12,369 nt of DNA from the NCBI GenBank assembly GCA_003024985.2, contig PXIH01S0003064.1; one strand, given 5' to 3'. Below the pieces are notes generated by a model, which saw nothing but the letters and a program-made list of their open reading frames with translations, made no database searches and was not told the DNA's origin. The position numbers and the translations under genes are program-made. The first letter of the stretch is position 1, and the number at the start of each line of letters is the position of its first letter. Positions 1 through 8,230 of this stretch are shown one piece after another. The DNA comes from Euperipatoides rowelli (lineage: Eukaryota; Onychophora; Udeonychophora; Euonychophora; Peripatopsidae).

Positions 1-764
1 CACAGTACATAGATACAAACGAATGTGTATATAGTCTACTAAGTAAGTAATTTTAATCAACTTGAGTGAAAAAATATATTGACAAAGGATATAAAAAGCT
101 GTATCTGCAATTTTCTTTTTTTTTTAAATAAGCCATTTTTTTAATTCTTTCATTTTATTAATGATGTGCTTAGGCACTAAGCTTAGTAATGGGAATGGAT
201 TAATTTCAAAACGAAAATCTTCTTTACATTTTATAAAAAAAAAAAATCCCAATAAGACGTGATTTCAATAAGCTTCTGTTCTTAGAATCTAATTACAGTA
301 TAATAATAAATAAAATGTAAAAAGACGGTTGAAGGGAAGATGGGGGTGAATTAATGACTTTGAGCAAAACATTCTAAAACCATTAAAGAATATCTGCAGA
401 TTTGTGGCTTTTTAATCATGTATGTCAGAATTATTTTCGCTCTCCAACTAATATAATTGACAAACACCTTTAAAAAAAAATGTCAAGCCCTTCAAAATGG
501 CAGCAACAATCAAATTATCCCTACAACACTTCAGAGTAATCAGGCCGATATTCAGTAGCTGTGGATTAGGCTTCTATCACTATGCATTAGAAAGTTGGTC
601 TTCACTTTTTTTTTAAAAAAGCCTCATTCACGAAATATAAAATGGTAATATTACTAGTGCATTGTGTGATATCAACTGAATTATCTATTCACAAGATAAC
701 TTTATATAAATAATTGATGGATGTAAGAAGAAATTAAGCCCACTTTAAATAAAAGTACAGATGT
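1..764. other. AT-rich noncoding stretch
   Basis: I see no coding region, RNA gene or mobile-element end here. The stretch has several poly-A/poly-T runs (for example near 117-125 and 235-246). The part at about 395-600 is less homopolymeric and more complex, with homeodomain-like AATTA/TAAT words and a TGACA/TGTCA pair, so it could be a conserved noncoding element. That is inference from composition only. Confidence 0.5.
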
Positions 765-1045
765 GTCTAGAAACGGGGATCACTAAGTGACATTTGCTGT
801 GTTTTCACCATCTGCACATGTATTTCTGTTATACGGGAGGGAGGACAGACGGCAGATTTCAAAATTATTGAAATCGATCAAAAAAGGGTATTTCACCTCT
901 TGATTATCTTAGCGATGGGGCATAATTAGTTTAATACGTAAAAGGAGTTAGGGTTCAGGATTACGGTAAGGTTAGGACTGTAAATAAAAATATTAAGTTG
1001 CTATCCCGTGTCTAAAATGTCACTTATTGGGCCCCATTTCTAGAC
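765..1045. mobile_element. Small non-autonomous element with 30-base terminal inverted repeats
   Basis: The outer 30 bases are inverted copies of each other: 765-794 (begins GTCTAGAAACGGGG) matches the reverse complement of 1016-1045 at 26 of 30 positions. The 281-base interior has no coding capacity. The core from about 811 to 1005 is clearly homologous, in the same orientation, to 10380-10580: both contain GAAATCGATCAAAAA, then GGTAAGGTTAGGACTG, then TGTAAATAAAAA. This makes it a dispersed MITE-like family. I see no convincing target-site duplication: the left flank ends CAGATGT and the right flank begins TATCATA. The superfamily is undetermined. Confidence 0.72.
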
Positions 1046-1405
1046 TATCATAAAAATACTACTACTAGGCCTATTTGTAATCCGACAATGGAAGCAATAA
1101 ATTTTGAAATCACAAAGTCATAAAATAAACAAATCTTTAATATTTTTTTTTAAAGTAATCGTAAACAATTCATCATGGTTTACTAATATTATTATTTTTA
1201 AACATTATTTCTGTTGATAGTACAGGGTGATCTATAAATTGTGCACATCAGAGTTGAAGCTTAGGTACTGTATATCAGAGTATTCAAATGGCTTTTGTGA
1301 CCCTAGATGATACCCTAGGACTCTTTGAATATTATTCCTAAGTCAGTATTAACAAAAAATAAAGGGACAGATAAAATTTTAAGAGTAGAATAAAATTGGA
1401 ACAAG
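1046..1405. other. Noncoding spacer between two mobile elements
   Basis: AT-rich sequence without coding potential. Weak, short inverted words occur around 1279-1330 (TATTCAAA and TTTGAATA either side of two CCCTAG words). I see nothing else that can be supported. Confidence 0.5.
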
Positions 1406-1412
1406 TCAAATA
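1406..1412. repeat. Possible left target-site duplication
   Basis: TCAAATA directly precedes the proposed left end of the long inverted-repeat element. It matches TAAAATA after the right end at 6 of 7 bases. At this length, in AT-rich DNA, the match could be chance, so it is only a candidate. Confidence 0.3.
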
Positions 1413-2060
1413 GTAGGGTAAAATTGTTGGAGAAAGGGCCTCCGATATTGAATCTGTAGGCTTTTCTTGACTACAAGCAGCAACCTATTTTTTTTAATTC
1501 ATTATGATCTCCTTAAAGCGAAAAGTAAGTTTACCAGTGATGAATTTCTTGGAGTCACCAGAAATCCAAGATGGTGGCAATATGAACACATAAAATCTTA
1601 AAATATTCAAGTTGACCCATACATTCAAGTTTGGTGTTGTTTCTTGTGTTTTTTGGGCTGTTGAATCTAAAAAAAAATTACAAAAATAGTGTAAGATGTT
1701 TACGGGATGAGATTTTCAAAATGGCGGCCAATAAATACATCTAAATGCTAAAACATTATAAGGCCACAATTTAGTTTAATTTAGTGTTGATTCCTTTGTT
1801 TTAGGGGGTCTAGAATTCACTTAAAAACTTTGAGTCTTATTCAAAGGTTATTGGAATCTTATTATTAGGTTTTCTTGACATTCCTTACCAAAAAATGAGC
1901 ATACTTGAATGCAGAGAATTTGGGCAAATTTATATGAGCATGAAGCATCACAGAATTTCTTGAGACATTTGCATGATGATATTTTTAGGTGTTCTATAGG
2001 TGAAGGGTTTTTTTTTTGTCATCAAGATTGGTTTCACTATATCATCTTCTAGTTTATTCA
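1413..2060 (+). repeat. Left arm of the long imperfect inverted repeat
   Basis: The reverse complement of this arm aligns with 4511-5113. Landmarks shared with the right arm, outside to inside, are: GTAGGGTAAAA; TAGGCTTTTC (about 1456); CTTGGAGTCACCAGAAAT (about 1549); TTTTTTGGGCTGT; TTCAAAATGGCGGCCA (1715-1730); GTGTTGATTC; GTGAATTCTAG; GAGACATTTGCATGATGAT (about 1962-1980); GTCATCAAGATT. Identity looks high, roughly 80% by eye, over the middle 250 bases and falls inward. From about 1888 inward the arm is homologous to the coding 3' end of the internal gene. Confidence 0.85.
1888..2060 (-). pseudogene. Inverted second copy of the gene's CXC-domain 3' end
   Basis: Read on the minus strand, 1973 downwards encodes CKCLKKFCDASCSYK, then QILCIQVCS. 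This matches CKCLKKFCDALCSCK and QILCIPACS of the plus-strand pseudogene at 4589-4672. One cluster cysteine is a tyrosine in this copy. Upstream on the minus strand (2057 to about 2020) a KLEDD block matches KLEDGD of the main copy, and ILMT is conserved. The fragment has no start and is separated from any remaining gene body by degenerate sequence. It is therefore a copy of the last 60 or so codons only, carried in the left arm. It could be a remnant of a once larger inverted duplicate, or of a template-switch event. Confidence 0.72.
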
Positions 2061-2269
2061 CACAAAGATCAATGTTTCCTCAAATAAAAGACCTAGTTTG
2101 GCTTACAAGTCAAACATGTAAACAAAATAATGATGAGAATGTTATTCCTTCAATGACTGATTCAACCAGTTAATTATAAAAGATGTGAACCAAAAACCAC
2201 TATAGGCTACTTACCCATTATTTCAACAACACATGAATATAACGCTCTGTGGACAGTCATCATCAGGTG

Positions 2270-4714
2270 CAAGATGATTTCCCACCATCTAAAACAATAC
2301 TGTGATAAACCTTTGATGAAGCTCTGTATTCATAAGTAAAAATATTGTTATAGATTTGCTCAGACGAAACTAAAAATGTCACATAAAACGTGGCTTTAGA
2401 ATAATAACCAAGGCATGGATCTTGACGCAATTGAAGAGTTATCAGCAGATATCTGTGAACATTCAAAAGAAGAGATTTTAAAAAAATCTCGAACTGATGC
2501 TCAAAAACTGTCTACCCTTTTAAAACAAATTCAGCTCCTACTTGTTGCATTCAATGAAGAGAATTCTTTAAGTGTTTTTTTTCCAGTTTTTGGTATTATA
2601 CCTTGAATCAATTGCATTACTATTGAATTTCTTTAGTGAATTACGAGAAGGAAAATCTAAAGGACATATTGATGTTTCAAGCATACTGTATGTCAAAGTT
2701 AATGTCATTTCATGGCCATATAAATTACATGTGATGGTGTTCTGCATATCTCGTAGATATGGAGAATCTAGATAAATACTTATACAGCTTGCAAATAGTT
2801 TAATGAAGGAAACTCAGTATCAAAACTACAGACAAACCATTTGTGAGGATGAATCAGACCAAGCAATCATGCATGTAAACAATGTTTGTAAGACATCAGG
2901 AGGACTCAACAACATAACTACCTAATGGACTGCTCGACAAAGGTGAAAAATGATTTATAATGAAAGAGGAAGATTTTCAGACATGGCAAAAGAAATGTTT
3001 GGAATAAATACACACTCACAATACAGTCATAATGAACAACAAGAAAAGAGGCTGACAAAAGATACAGAAGATTTTTTTATGTCTTTAAGAAAAGTTTGAG
3101 AGATTTCAGGTGTTTAACTATCCATCTCAACTGGTNATGTCCTCCAAGAATATACAGAAAACTTGATAAAGCATGAGAAATAGGTGAAGTTATACTGTAG
3201 ATTCATTAAAACCTGAGATGTCTGGGTCAAATGTCACTATAAGTCTACAAGATCCTATAAAGAAGTTGAACCTTGAAACATTCAAAATCATTCATTCAAT
3301 CCTATCAGTAAAAGGAAAAGACAGTCAGAAGAATGACACCATTATTCAACAATGGCTGATNGAAGCTGTTTCTTCNGGNANGTCAATTGATATAAGTGAG
3401 ATCCTAAAACATGAACTTCCAAGTACTCTAGCTTTATTGCAAGACCTGATTGTTCACTGAATCAACAGAAAAGTCCCACTTTCCAATATTTTGATGGATG
3501 GAAATTGAGTTGATAGTGTACATTCAAACCCTGAAAGTCTCCTTTCAATTGTTGATGGTATCTCTGTTGTTCAAAGCTTGAAAAAAACAAAAATGCTAAA
3601 ACCTTTGGTGATCTAGCAGACATACTGTATATTTAAAATATTTAATGACAAAAAAGTACAGTAGAATTGATGTTATTTTTGAAAGGTATCCCAACACTCC
3701 AATTAAACAATACACAAGGAAAAGATGATCCAATCAGCTTAAACATGGATGTATCAGATGAAGTGAGGGGGATAGTAACACATCCTTACCTGAAAAGTGG
3801 AGTTGATTTATCAATAATTCTTCTTTCTAAGACTGTCCATGGCATAGAGGTTATTGTAGGTGGGCTTCCAACAGGAATGGCTTTGAATTCACGTGATGAA
3901 GATGTTTCTATGCTTTCCACTCAACTAGAAGCTAACAAATGATTGTTTTTGCACAGCTCCCATGATTTACAGAAAGGTTACTCAACATTAGTTATCTAAT
4001 CTGAGGATACAGATGTTCTAATGCGATTGATTTTGAATGACCAGGCTGAAAACATATACATGTAGATGCAGAGAATTAAGCCAACCAGGCATATATGAAC
4101 TTTCTGCCAAGTTAAGTGATGCAATGAAGAACTCTCTTCTTAGTTTCCATAGTATCACTGGTTGTGATATGGTTAGTCAGTTCCTTGATATTGGGAAAAA
4201 AAACATCATGGAAAGTATTCATAAAGCATCCAGAACAGTTGAAAGACCTAGGTTTCACCAACAATGTATGTCTTGATAACATACAACACTTAGTTCATAA
4301 ACTCTATCACTCTTCCTCTACAGTGACCAGTGTAGATAAATTGTGGGTACAGCTCTGTCCATAAGAAATCTGCTCAACAAGCTGCCACCAACAAGCAGCT
4401 TGTTGAGCAGATTGGAGCTTCGTGTTAAATTAGCTAACTATCAAGCCTTGATATGGGCTAAGGCAAAGGAAGTGAACCTATGCCTACCACTTCATACTTG
4501 TTGTGGATGGAAGCTAGAAGATGGTGATACACTTAAACTAATCTTGATGACAAAAAACTTTATTTAAAGACACCTAAAACTATCATCATGCAAATGTCTC
4601 AAGAAATTCTGTGATGCTTTGTGCTCGTGTAAAATTACCCAGATTCTATGCATTCCAGCATGCTCACTTAAGAAAACCTATGACAAAGACTCAAGTGATG
4701 AGGAATATTCTTAA
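2270..4714 (+). pseudogene. Broken transposon-associated gene with PIN/XPG-like and CXC-type blocks
   Basis: No intact reading frame exists, but blocks in all three plus frames line up in order with a large, highly repeated family of long proteins in marine invertebrate genomes (recognised from memory of its motifs, not by search). Blocks are: a helical segment from 2415 (MDLDAIEELSADICEHS); FQFLVLYLESIALLLNFF with REGKSKGHID (about 2580-2675); HGHINY and AYLVDMENLD (2711-2780); VNNVCKTSGGLNNIT (about 2869-2914); HSQYSHNEQQEKRL (about 3013-3054); ISLQDPIKKLNLETFK and a VDLREVL-like DISEILKHELP block (3218-3460); RIDVIFERYPNTPIKQY (3663-3713); MALNSRDEDVSMLSTQLEA (about 3878-3936); EDTDVLMRLI (4003-4032); SITGCDMVSQF (4151-4183); KDLGFTNNVC (about 4236-4265); LPPTSSLL and KLANYQALIW (about 4382-4473); and a final cysteine cluster C-x-C-x4-C-x3-C-x-C-x6-C-x3-C (4589-4663), ending at TAA 4712-4714. 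The EDTDVL then HSITGCD order resembles PIN/XPG-like nuclease folds (inference). At least ten stops or frame changes show it is dead. The true start is lost: weak similarity (TFDEALYS near 2310) suggests coding began before 2415. Ambiguous n bases fall at 3136 and 3361-3381. Confidence 0.75.
4367..4413. repeat. Perfect 19-base hairpin inside the pseudogene
   Basis: 4367-4385 and 4395-4413 are perfect reverse complements around a 9-base loop (CACCAACAA). The stem includes CTGCTCAACAAGCTGC. In the local frame the segment encodes LLNKLPPTSSLL, the position of a conserved LPPT-type block. The symmetry may therefore be an old feature of the gene rather than an insertion. A perfect stem amid decayed sequence is nevertheless striking. 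Confidence 0.85.
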
Positions 4715-5113
4715 TTACTAAAATGTTTAAGTGAATTCTAGGTTTCCCAAATAAAGGAATCAACACCAAATTAGACTATATTACGGCCTTATAATATTTT
4801 AGCTTTTGGCCGCCATTTTGAAAAATCTCATCCTGTAAACATCTGACACTATTTTTGTATTTTTTTAGATTCTACAGCCCAAAAAACATAAGAATCAACA
4901 CCAAGCTTGAATTTATAGGCCAACATAAATATTTTAGGATTCTATGTGACCATTGTGCCCACCATATTGCATTTCTGGTGACTCCAAGAAATTCAGCACT
5001 GGCAAACACACTTTTCACTTTAAGGAGGTCATAAGGAATATAAAAAAAAGGGTTGCCACTTGTACCATGAAAAGCCTATGGAGTGACAACTTATGACCTG
5101 TTTTTTACCCTAC
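4511..5113 (-). repeat. Right arm of the long imperfect inverted repeat
   Basis: This is the inverted partner of 1413-2060. It starts within the 3' coding end of the pseudogene (around CTAGAAGATGGTGAT at 4514-4528), runs through its stop codon at 4712-4714, and continues to TTTTACCCTAC at 5103-5113. The noncoding part carries GGCCGCCATTTTGA (4808-4821) and CCACCATATTG (4960-4970). These mirror the ATGGCGGCC and ATGGTGGC words of the left arm. Confidence 0.85.
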
Positions 5114-5120
5114 TAAAATA
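5114..5120. repeat. Possible right target-site duplication
   Basis: TAAAATA follows the right arm and differs from the left flank TCAAATA at one base. It is short and A/T-only apart from the mismatch, so it is weak evidence. Confidence 0.3.
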
Positions 5121-5380
5121 GGTCATCAGCTGTAACATCACACAACAACTCTGGAACATTCTATTTCAGGAGGTGGGGTGGGGGTAATGTAATGGATAAC
5201 ATTTTAATAGGATGCTCATATTCAAGATTCATTACTAAACTAATTTATTATACTACAAAACTAGTTGTACTCAATTGTAAAAACATTCTTTAACATTTAG
5301 AATTCTGAACTTCTAAGCATAGTTTATATATAACACCACTAACAATTATTATCAAGGATATATAAAACTTAAAAAAACTG

Positions 5381-5396
5381 TAATAATAATAATAAT
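5381..5396. repeat. (TAA)n microsatellite
   Basis: Five uninterrupted TAA units plus a T, immediately before the GC-richer block. Confidence 0.85.
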
Positions 5397-6109
5397 TTGT
5401 GTGAGGAAAGAAAGTCAAGTGATTTGTCCCAGACCCGTCACAATGTTTGATATGCCCATGTGAATCCATGCATCAAGTTTGTGATTGCATGTGCCCACAT
5501 GTGACAGGATGATAGCATGTTCTGTCCTGGTTGACCCGAGGTGCTCCCCATGACCTCAAAATCACCAGTCAATACCATGTTTATCAGGGAGAGAGTTGGA
5601 TGAATACGGTTTAGTATGAGGGTAAAAGGAGCAGGTCTTTGGGCCATTGCCTGAGTTATAGTACATACCAAACCCAAAGAACCATATTAAGTATGATGAC
5701 TTTCCCTCTTCTTTTACCCATATTCCTTTCCCTCGTCTCTCTACTTTTACCCCTCCTTTCCTTGCTTGATTCTGCTAGAAACTGTAAAACATTAATTAAT
5801 AAACCTTCCACTAGGAAACTATAGTGTCACCTAGTGTTATTCTTATTATTGTGTTGTGGTTTGAAGATATGTAACTATGGAAGGGGGGTAAAGATTCAAT
5901 CTTCATTTTGACAATCTGGAAAGAAAGAAGCTTTCTACTGTTGACGTCGACTGGATGCGTTATAATCTGACACAGGACTATAAAGTCAAGAGGTTTAAAA
6001 TAAAGTAAACAGGACATTTTAGTAACACAAGAATCCATAATAAAGTTGACCATCATTGCCTGTAATAGCGCCAAATGGACTAAATAATTTGAAAGAAACT
6101 AATATTAAC

Positions 6110-6255
6110 CTGATATTGATTTTAGAAGAATCCGCTATGGTCAGATAGAATGAACATAACAGCAAACAGGTAATAAGTCCTCCCCACATGAATTTGGTTG
6201 CTGACCAGATAACATTATATTCCTTCGAGAAAGTTTGGTGAGCTATGTCACTCAT
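6110..6255 (-). other. Weak candidate exon with a membrane-like segment
   Basis: On the minus strand an ATG at 6255 in AAAATGAGT context opens a frame with a hydrophobic run, WGGLITCLLLCSFYLTI. It reaches a CAG/GTTAAT donor-like site with the exon side ending at 6110. The sequence looks more protein-like than the surrounding frames, but I recognise no family. The frame simply continues past the donor to a stop near 6019, so this may be chance. No acceptor-linked downstream exon can be identified here. Confidence 0.15.
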
Positions 6256-6339
6256 TTTTAACCATACTTTTATTGCTTTTATAGATCCATTCAACTATAG
6301 CTTGTCCCATTTATCCTGGCCAGGAATACTTTAGATCAT

Positions 6340-6392
6340 GGTAATCAAGTATTAATTTAGTTAGTATTTCTGAATTAAATACTTGTTATCCC
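6340..6392. repeat. Imperfect inverted repeat
   Basis: GTAATCAAGTATTAATTTAG at 6341-6360 pairs imperfectly with TGAATTAAATACTTGTTATC at 6371-6390 across about 10 bases. It is a small A/T-rich foldback of unknown origin. Confidence 0.5.
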
Positions 6393-7150
6393 TATTATAA
6401 ACTTATAGAAAAGCATGTATTTCAGTATATGGTAGTTAGCTGATAATAAAATATCATCCATTACCATCTAATAATGTGACTATATGCTTCCTATTCTGCA
6501 TTCACTTCTATACTTTTTGAGTCCTGAACTAAAATCCACCAACTCCATAAAAAAGAAAAGAGATTATTACAAATTACCTAAAAAAAATAACTTGAGAAAT
6601 TTGACAATTGAATTACTAATAAAATACCAATGTTTTGTTTGTGTATTTACACTGTCTACTGGTTAAAGCATTTTAAAATAATTCTGGAAAAAAAGTCTAA
6701 GTTCTTTCCGTAATTCTTTCATATCACAATTTATTATTTTTGTAGTTTCACAAACTTCATAAAAAAAGATGACTGTACAGAAACAATCAATTTAGTTTAC
6801 AAGAAAGAAAAAAAACATCATTGTAATTAAATTTCCAGATGACCTGACTTTCTACTATCTGTTATTTTAATTTATCAAATTTTCAATATATACTCTAAAG
6901 TAATTGCATACTCCAAGTTGTAAAACTAATTTAAAACTTGAAATTTAAATTTAAAAATAACAAATTTAATGTCATTTTTTTTTTTTAAATATCATTGTTT
7001 TAGTGACAGAAACTTTCTTCCACTAAGTCATGGTATAAACTTAGAAAATAGTCTACCTTCATTTAATTTACTACATATATATATTTTTAAAGTTTCCAAA
7101 TAATATATTTTGCCTGCGCTAAAAAATAAAAAAATACATTTTATTCTCAA

Positions 7151-7197
7151 ACACAAATTGTTTCAGTTTGGTGTGTAAAATAAAAAGGTGACAACAT
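7151..7197 (-). repeat. Inverted unit at the left edge of the tandem array
   Basis: The reverse complement of this segment reads TGTTGTCACC, then TTTTTATTTTACACACC, then AACTGAAACAATTTGTGT. This is the consensus order of the array units that begin at about 7210 on the opposite strand. The array is therefore bounded on the left by one unit in opposite orientation. The right edge carries a normal unit, which gives the whole block a terminal-inverted-repeat look. Confidence 0.7.
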
Positions 7198-7209
7198 TTA
7201 ACTGAGAAG

Positions 7210-8230
7210 CACAATTACCTGCCACCTCTTTTATTTTTCACATTCAATCTGATACAATTTGTGTTGCCACCCTTTTATTTTACTCATTCAATCTAATACA
7301 ATTTGTGTTGCCACCTGTTTTGAAAAATTTTGCACATCCAATCTGATACAAATTGTGTTGCCACCCTTTTTATTTTGCACACTCAATCTGATAAATTTTA
7401 CACAATCTAATCCAATTTGTGTTGCCACCCCTTTTATTTTGCACTCAATCCGATACAATTTGTGTCTCCACCTTTTTCATTGCACATCCAATCTGATGCA
7501 ATTTATGTTGACACCTTTTTCATTGCACTTCCAATCAAACAATCTGTGTTGCCACCCCTTTTATTTTGCACTCAATCTGTTACAATTTGTCTTGCCAGCT
7601 CTTTCATTGCACACCCAATCTGATAATTTGTATTGCCACATCATATTTTGCACTCAATCTGATGTGTTGCCACCTCTTATTTTGAACATTCAATCTGATA
7701 AAATTTGTGTTGCCACCCTTTAATTTAAACACTAATACAATTTGTGTTGCCATCTCATTTGAAAAATTATGCACATCCAATCTGATACAATTTGTGTTGC
7801 AAACCTTTTTATTTTGCACACTCAATCTGATAAATTTGTGGTACCACCCCTATTTTACACAATCTAATCTAATTTGTGTTGCCACCTCTTTTATTTTGCA
7901 CACTCAATCTGGTACAATTTGTGCTGCCACCTCTTTCATTGCACACCCAATCTGAAACAATTTATGTTGGCACCCCTTTATTTTGCACACTCAATTTGAT
8001 ATAATTTGTGTTGCCACCTCTTTAATTGCACTTCCAATCAAACAATTTGTGTTGCCACCCCTTTTATTTTGAACATTCAATCTGATACAATTTGTGTTGC
8101 CACCTCTTTCATTGCACACCCAATCTGAAACAATTTATGTTGCAACCCCTTTATTTTGCACACTCAATTTGATATAATTTGTGTTGTCACCTCTTATTTT
8201 CAATAATTCAATCTGATGCAATTTGTATCA
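7210..8230 (+). repeat. Minisatellite/satellite array, about 22 units of roughly 43 bases
   Basis: The repeating unit follows the order CAATTTGTGTTGCCACC, CTTTTATTTTGCACAC, TCAATCTGATA. The CAATTT landmark recurs at about 7255, 7299, 7349, 7413, 7456, 7499, 7540 and 7583, and onwards to about 8220. Spacing is mostly 41-44, with occasional 50 or 64. Larger periods are visible. Segments starting CTCTTTCATTGCACACCC at 7931 and 8104 are 173 bases apart (four units). The block starting TGAAAAATT at 7321 recurs at 7760 (439 apart). The CTTCCAATCA word at 7528 recurs at 8031 (503 apart). Long open frames across the array (for example 7259-7723) only reflect a stop-poor repeat unit and are not genes. 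Confidence 0.95.

Larger units (their letters stand above)
1413..5113. mobile_element. Decayed DNA-transposon-like element with long inverted arms
   Basis: The outermost shared block is GTAGGGTAAAA at 1413-1423, present as its reverse complement at 5103-5113. From there inwards the two ends stay alignable as inverted copies for about 600-650 bases, with many substitutions and small indels. Between the arms lies one broken gene on the plus strand (about 2270-4714). Long inverted ends around a single gene of a highly repeated family, plus a possible 7-base target duplication, fit a cut-and-paste type DNA element. I cannot assign a superfamily: no DDE catalytic triad is recognisable. The CXC cluster recalls cysteine-rich modules seen in several eukaryotic transposases, but that alone does not name the family. 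The element is dead: the gene has at least ten frame changes or stops. Confidence 0.7.
5121..7150. other. Long noncoding stretch
   Basis: I recognise no gene or element end. It contains a (TAA)n microsatellite at 5381-5396; a GC-richer block of unknown nature at about 5420-5660; a pyrimidine-rich tract at about 5699-5765; a weak minus-strand exon candidate at 6110-6255 (see its own entry); an imperfect inverted repeat at 6340-6392; and increasingly A/T-rich DNA up to the tandem array. Open frames in this stretch show no family resemblance. Confidence 0.55.

Noticed and set aside
1279-1330. Hairpin at the edge of the long-TIR element that might move its left end outward
   Set aside because: The pairing is short and broken, and no mirrored counterpart exists beyond 5120. 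It does not belong to the inverted arms.
2263-2466. Minus-strand frame over the 5' part of the pseudogene
   Set aside because: It is a shadow of the plus-strand blocks, which match a known motif order. The minus frame shows no family features.
5438-5677. Minus-strand 79-codon frame in the GC-richer block
   Set aside because: No recognisable domain, no splice or start support. Probably open by chance because of the lower A/T content there.
6484-6666. Plus-strand 60-codon frame rich in Lys, Leu and Asn
   Set aside because: Composition is what A/T-rich DNA gives by chance. No motif or context.
7259-7723. 154-codon open frame across the tandem array, plus overlapping frames on both strands
   Set aside because: It follows the repeat unit: the residues cycle as the unit does, with phase changes at unit indels. 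The unit is simply poor in stop codons. No start signal or family resemblance.
7210-8230. CRISPR array
   Set aside because: The repeats are contiguous, variable units without unique spacers of constant length, and the context is a metazoan-type genome.
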